This document shows positions 60,425 to 64,000 of a stretch of 64,000 bases of DNA, piece by piece. Source of the stretch: Burkholderiaceae bacterium (GTDB lineage: Bacteria; Pseudomonadota; Gammaproteobacteria; Burkholderiales; Burkholderiaceae_C); NCBI GenBank assembly GCA_024235855.1, contig JACKLN010000005.1, positions 1 through 64,000 on the forward strand, written 5' to 3'. How positions within the stretch are numbered: the first letter of the stretch is position 1; each line of letters begins with the position of its first letter. The notes under the pieces are model-generated. The model did not search any database. It worked only from the letters and a program-made list of their open reading frames with translations, and was not told where the DNA came from. Both the position numbers and the translations under genes were made by a program.

Positions 60425-61285
60425 GTGTCGACCACCGCCCTGCCCCACGGCGCCCTGCAGCCCCGCCCGCCCGGCGGGCTGCTGCCGGGGGCCGGGTTGT
60501 CGCTGGTCGTGCACGCGGGCCTGGTGGTGGCCATTGCGCTGGGCGTGAGCTGGCAGCGCAGCACGCCGGTGGAGTTCAGTGCCGAGCTGTGGTCGGCCCT
60601 GCCGGAGGTGGCCGCGCCGCGCACGGTGGCGCCCGAGTCCACGCCGGCGCCGCCACCGGCTCCGGCGCCAACACCCGCGCCGCCGCCGCCGGCGCCCACG
60701 CGCTCGGCCGCCGACATCGCGCTGGAGCGGGAGCGCGCGGCGCAGCGCGAGCAGGCCGAGCGCGAGGCCAGGCTCAGGCGCGAACGGGAGGCCGAGGCCA
60801 AGCGGGCCAAGGCGGCGGAAGAAGCCGCGCTGAAGCGCCAGCGCGAACTGCAGAAGCAGCGCGAGGAGGAACTGGCGCGCAAGGCCGAGGAAGAACGGCA
60901 GGAGAAGCAGCGGGAGGCGCAGCGCCAGGAGAATCTGAAGCGACTGCTGGCCCAGGCTGGCGGCGGCAGCGGCGGTCCGTCGAGCACCGGCACCGCGGCG
61001 CGCAATGCGGCGCCGTCGCAGCAGTACGGCGGCATCCTGCGCGAGCATGTGCGCTCGAAGCTGAAGTTCAGCACCGCCAGCCTGCCGGCGACGCTGGAGA
61101 CCGTGGTCGAGATCCGCGCCACCGCCAGCGGCAACGTGCTGTCGCGTCGTGTCGTGCGGCGCAGCGGCAACGACGCCTGGGACAACGCCGTGCTGCGCGC
61201 CATCGATGCCGCCAGCCCGCTGCCGCGGGACAAGGACGGCACCACGCCCGGCTCGATCGAGATCGTCTTCCGGCCGGTGGACTGA
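60425..61285 (+). CDS. tolA: Tol-Pal system protein TolA (TonB-like)
   Basis: 286 residues, starting with GTG. An N-terminal helix (GAGLSLVVHAGLVVAIALG), a Pro-rich part and a long charged Arg/Glu/Lys-rich coiled-coil precede the TolA C-terminal domain (YGGILREHVRSKLKFSTASL; VEIRATASGNVLSRRVVRRS). It links TolQR to the outer membrane. tolB and pal do not follow; the next gene is convergent. Confidence 0.95.
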   Translation: MSTTALPHGALQPRPPGGLLPGAGLSLVVHAGLVVAIALGVSWQRSTPVEFSAELWSALPEVAAPRTVAPESTPAPPPAPAPTPAPPPPAPTRSAADIALERERAAQREQAEREARLRREREAEAKRAKAAEEAALKRQRELQKQREEELARKAEEERQEKQREAQRQENLKRLLAQAGGGSGGPSSTGTAARNAAPSQQYGGILREHVRSKLKFSTASLPATLETVVEIRATASGNVLSRRVVRRSGNDAWDNAVLRAIDAASPLPRDKDGTTPGSIEIVFRPVD

Positions 61286-61303
61286 CGCCCACCGGCACGC
61301 GGC

Positions 61304-62410
61304 TCAGCCGCTGCCGCCGTAGCGCCGGATGAAGCCGCGGTCGATGCGGTCCTTCCACCACCACACCCAGCGGCCCGACGTGGCCCAGGGCCCCCACGAG
61401 GCCACGGCGTGCCGCCGCCCGGTGGACAGCAGGTACAGCGTGCGCGCCTGCGGCATGTACGGCTGAAGCGCGCCGCCGGCCAGCGCTCGGCGCAGGTTCA
61501 GCGCCAGCGGCGGGCCGGCGCGCACGGCGTAGACACCGCTCTTCGGGTGCGGCGCGTCCGTCCGCGTGGCCACGTCACCGGCGGCGAAGACCTCCGGGTG
61601 CGACGTGCTCTGCAGCGTGGCGCCGGTGGCCACGAACCCGCGCTCGTCCAGCGCCAGGCCGCTGCCCTGCAGCCACGGCGGTGCGCTGGTGCCCACGGCC
61701 AGCAGCGGCACGTCGCAGGCCACGCGCGTGCCGTTGGACAGCGTCAGGCGGCCCGCCTCGATGGCGGTGCAGGTGTGCGGCAGCAGCGTCACGCGGTGGC
61801 GCTGCAGCGCGCGTAGCACCGGCTGCCGCACCCCGTCCGGGAAGCCGGCCAGCGGGCCGTCGGCACCGGCCACCAGGCTCACGCGCGTGGCCGCGCCCTC
61901 GCGCTGCAGCCGCCAGGCCAGCGCCAGCGCGATCTCCACGCCGCCGGCGCCGGCGCCCACCACAGCCAGGTCCAGCGGTTCGGTCACGGCACGCGCCAGC
62001 AGCGTCTCGAACAACCGCACGAAGTGCTCCACCGGGCGAAGGAACAGCGCGTGCTCACGCGCGCCCGGGATGGCATCGCGGTCCATCACCGGCCCCGTGT
62101 CCAGCGACAGCAGGTCGTGGTCGATCACACGGCCATCGGCCAGCGTGGCGCGGCGTGCGTTGGCGTCCAGGCCGGCGACGCGCCCCTCCATCAGCTGCAC
62201 GCCGGCGGCCTGCGCCAGCGCCGGCAGCGGGATGACGATCTGGTCCTCGCCATAGTGCCCCGCCACCCAGCCCGGCAGCATGCCGGAGTACATCTGGCGG
62301 GCGAACGGCGTGACCATCAGCACCTCGGTGCCCGGCAGCGGCTCGCGTGCCAACGCGGCCAGCACGTGCACGTGGGCGTGGCCACCGCCGGCCAGCAGCA
62401 AGCGCTTCAT
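61304..62410 (-). CDS. NAD(P)/FAD-dependent pyridine nucleotide-disulphide oxidoreductase-like protein
   Basis: 368 residues. N-terminal motif LLLAGGGHAHVHVLAALARE, the second dinucleotide site LDLAVVGAGAGGVEIALALA and the FAD-binding HPEVFAAGDVAT are clear. The GGGHAHVHVL start resembles the NDH-2/SelD-associated branch. It lacks the disulfide CxxxxC of thioredoxin reductases. It overlaps the DUF3047 gene by ATGA. The reaction is unknown; respiratory or redox roles are possible. Confidence 0.85.
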   Translation of the reverse strand: MKRLLLAGGGHAHVHVLAALAREPLPGTEVLMVTPFARQMYSGMLPGWVAGHYGEDQIVIPLPALAQAAGVQLMEGRVAGLDANARRATLADGRVIDHDLLSLDTGPVMDRDAIPGAREHALFLRPVEHFVRLFETLLARAVTEPLDLAVVGAGAGGVEIALALAWRLQREGAATRVSLVAGADGPLAGFPDGVRQPVLRALQRHRVTLLPHTCTAIEAGRLTLSNGTRVACDVPLLAVGTSAPPWLQGSGLALDERGFVATGATLQSTSHPEVFAAGDVATRTDAPHPKSGVYAVRAGPPLALNLRRALAGGALQPYMPQARTLYLLSTGRRHAVASWGPWATSGRWVWWWKDRIDRGFIRRYGGSG

Positions 62411-63096
62411 GGCTGCAGGTCCACCGCCGCCACCCAGCCCACGCTGCGGCCGCCGGTGTTGTCGGCATCCGCGCCGAGCGCGATGGCCTTCAGCGGCGGC
62501 ACCACGCTCGCCTCGTCGCCGAAGGCGCGCAGGAAGTCGGCGTGCAGGTCGTGGCGCTCGGCCTGCCACGCCCCTAGCAGCGTGCCGCTGCCGCGGGCGA
62601 CGATCCAGCGCAGGCGCGGCGAGTGCGCGTTGGGCAGCACGGTGCCCGCCGGCAGCGACGGATCGAAGACGTAGCACAGCGTGGCCGCCGGCAGCCACTG
62701 GCCGGAGACGGCGCGCGCCATGCGCATCTTCGCGCGCTCGACGAGGCCCAGCGCCTCCAGTGGCAGGTCGAACAGTGCGCAGACCTTCAGCGCCGCGTCG
62801 TCGCCGGCCTTGCTGCGCAGGTCGGCCGCGGCCAGTGGCGTGTCGAGCTTCCAGTGCCACTGCAGCCAGCGGCCGCCGAAGCCCTCGGGGAGTTCGTGCA
62901 CCAGGTTGCCGTAGGAGGCACTGGCCTCGATGCGCAGCACAGGCTGACCTTCCAGCGCAGTGAACCCGAAGCGCGTCACCGGCAGCGTCTGCTTCGGCAG
63001 GCCCACGACCTGCCAGCCGGCGCCGTCCTGCAGCGGCGGCAGCGCCATCGCGCCGGTGGCCAGGCTCGCGAGCAGCAGCCCCAGCGCGGACCTCAT
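62407..63096 (-). CDS. DUF3047 family exported protein
   Basis: 229 residues with a signal peptide (LGLLLASLATGAMALPP). The DUF3047 pattern is visible: GFGGRWLQWHWKLDTPLAAA, then DLRSKAGDDAALKVCALFDL and TLCYVFDPSLPAGTVLPNAH. The family's role is unknown. It lies between, and overlaps both, two flavoprotein genes (ATGA on both sides), so the three act together. Confidence 0.88.
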   Translation of the reverse strand: MRSALGLLLASLATGAMALPPLQDGAGWQVVGLPKQTLPVTRFGFTALEGQPVLRIEASASYGNLVHELPEGFGGRWLQWHWKLDTPLAAADLRSKAGDDAALKVCALFDLPLEALGLVERAKMRMARAVSGQWLPAATLCYVFDPSLPAGTVLPNAHSPRLRWIVARGSGTLLGAWQAERHDLHADFLRAFGDEASVVPPLKAIALGADADNTGGRSVGWVAAVDLQP

Positions 63097-64000
63097 GCGC
63101 CGCGCCGCCAATCGTGGAAGCGCTGCACCCAGCGCAACAGCCCATGCGGCTGGTGCGCACGCTTCCACTCGCCGGCGGCGTACTTGTTGGCCTCGGCCAG
63201 CGTCGGGTAGGTGTGGATGGTGCCCAGGATCTTGTTCAGCCCCAGGCCGTGTTTCATGGCCAGCACGTACTCCGCCAGCAGGTCGCCGGCGTGGGTGCCG
63301 ACGATGGTCACGCCCAGGATGCGGTCCTTGCCCGGCACCGTCAGCACCTTGACCCAGCCGTGCGCGCTGCTGTCGGCAATCGCGCGGTCCAGGTCGTCGA
63401 TGCCATAGCGCGTGACCTCGTAGGCCACGCCCTTCTCCTTCGCCTCCTGCTCGTTGAGGCCCACGCGCGCCACCTCGGGGTCGATGAAGGTGGCCCAGGG
63501 GATCACGCTGTAGTCGGCCTTGAAGCGCTTGAACGGCGCGAACAGCCCGTTCACTGCCGCAAACCAGGCCTGGTGCGCCGCCGTGTGCGTGAACTGGTAG
63601 GGCCCGGCCACGTCGCCGGCGGCCAGGATGTTGGGGTAGATGGTCTGCAGGTACTCGTCCACCTGCACCGTGCGCTGGGTGGGGATGCCCAGTTCCTCCA
63701 GCCCGAAGCCCTTCAGGCGCGCCACGCGGCCCACGGCGCACAGCAGTTCGTCGAAGGGCAGGCGCTGCTCGGCACCGTCGGCCTCCACCACCAGCCACTT
63801 GCCCTGGTCATCCCGCTCGCAGCGCAGCGCCTTGTGGCCGGTGAGCACGCGCACGCCGTCCGCTTCCAGCGCCTGGCGCGCGTAGGCCGAGACCTCCTCG
63901 TCCTCGCGGATCATGATGCGCGGCGCCATCTCCACCTGCGTCACGGCGCTGCCCAGGCGCGCGAAGGACTGCGCCAGTTCGCAGCCGATGGGCCCGCCAC
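63093..64000 (-). CDS. Dihydrolipoyl dehydrogenase/mercuric reductase-like FAD oxidoreductase, C-terminal part
   Basis: About 302 codons are present; the N-terminal FAD motif and the redox disulfide lie beyond the right edge. The fragment begins in the NAD-binding GGPIGCELAQSFARLGSAV, then ELLCAVGRVARLKGF, NILAAGDVAGPYQFTHTAAH, and the dimerisation domain IHTYPTLAEANKYAAGEWKR with the catalytic His-Glu pair of the interface. Whether it is a mercuric reductase or a general oxidoreductase cannot be told without the missing part. Confidence 0.88.
   Translation of the reverse strand, partial: GGPIGCELAQSFARLGSAVTQVEMAPRIMIREDEEVSAYARQALEADGVRVLTGHKALRCERDDQGKWLVVEADGAEQRLPFDELLCAVGRVARLKGFGLEELGIPTQRTVQVDEYLQTIYPNILAAGDVAGPYQFTHTAAHQAWFAAVNGLFAPFKRFKADYSVIPWATFIDPEVARVGLNEQEAKEKGVAYEVTRYGIDDLDRAIADSSAHGWVKVLTVPGKDRILGVTIVGTHAGDLLAEYVLAMKHGLGLNKILGTIHTYPTLAEANKYAAGEWKRAHQPHGLLRWVQRFHDWRRGA

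Noticed and set aside
1..64000. tRNA, rRNA, CRISPR arrays and insertion sequences
   Set aside because: I saw no cloverleaf or rRNA-like sequence, no regularly spaced direct repeats and no transposase or terminal inverted repeats in the window.

Overview
This 64 kb window is a gene-dense, very GC-rich stretch of a bacterial chromosome. The gene content (ribD/ribBA/ribH/nusB, glyA-nrdR, ybgC-tolQRA, UbiD, a Co-type nitrile hydratase, PEP-CTERM proteins, livKHMGF-type transporters, a TssQ-like lipoprotein) and the codon use point to a betaproteobacterium of the order Burkholderiales, probably near the Rubrivivax/Leptothrix/Ideonella group. That placement is inferred from content, not from a database search. 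I saw no rRNA, tRNA, CRISPR array, insertion sequence, prophage or attachment site. No gene-free stretch exceeds about 280 bp.

Layout. 1-9,030: mostly single genes and small lipoproteins (PhyH-family oxygenase fragment, DUF808 membrane protein, HDOD protein, glycine-zipper lipoprotein, PEP-CTERM GDSL esterase), then an aminotransferase/S9 peptidase/VOC run. 9,120-15,260: a YgiQ radical-SAM protein, a Cpx-like module (Spy-like protein, OmpR-type regulator, histidine kinase) and a TetR regulator. 15,280-18,120: a four-gene run under an operator-bearing promoter, ending in a diguanylate cyclase. 18,130-21,640: PaiB-like protein, MsbA-like ABC exporter and a Tat-type secreted repeat protein. 21,680-23,370: cobalt-type nitrile hydratase alpha, beta and activator genes. 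23,420-37,970: a penicillin-acylase relative, then a catabolic island. In the island two divergent operons share a promoter region at about 34,350-34,575. The leftward one encodes a livK-type binding protein, LivH, a LivM-LivG-LivF triple fusion and an isopenicillin-N-synthase-like oxygenase. The rightward one encodes a SnoaL-like protein, a PuuE-like deacetylase, an amidase and a GntR regulator. A flavin monooxygenase and a GMC oxidoreductase lie beside them. Together they look like an uptake and degradation route for a nitrogen-containing, probably amide or cyclic ureide, compound.

38,000-42,820: a structured intergenic element, UbiD, a lytic transglycosylase with a strong leader hairpin, and glyA behind a ZTP riboswitch, followed by nrdR. 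42,980-47,830: a six-gene type IV pilin/minor pilin operon without pilY1, overlapping ribD. 47,830-53,290: riboflavin genes, interrupted by a PEP-CTERM gene where riboflavin synthase often sits, then nusB and an aminotransferase. 53,450-58,815: a Ser/Thr kinase, a TssQ-like lipoprotein, a Cache histidine kinase, a NarL-type regulator and an orphan LivK-like binding protein, all on one strand. 58,880-61,285: ybgC-tolQ-tolR-tolA without tolB/pal. 61,304-64,000: a leftward flavoprotein/DUF3047/flavoprotein operon running off the window.

Two architectural themes recur. Many consecutive genes overlap by ATGA or GTGA. Several first genes have a -10-like hexamer only 6-8 nt before the start codon and no Shine-Dalgarno, which suggests leaderless mRNAs.
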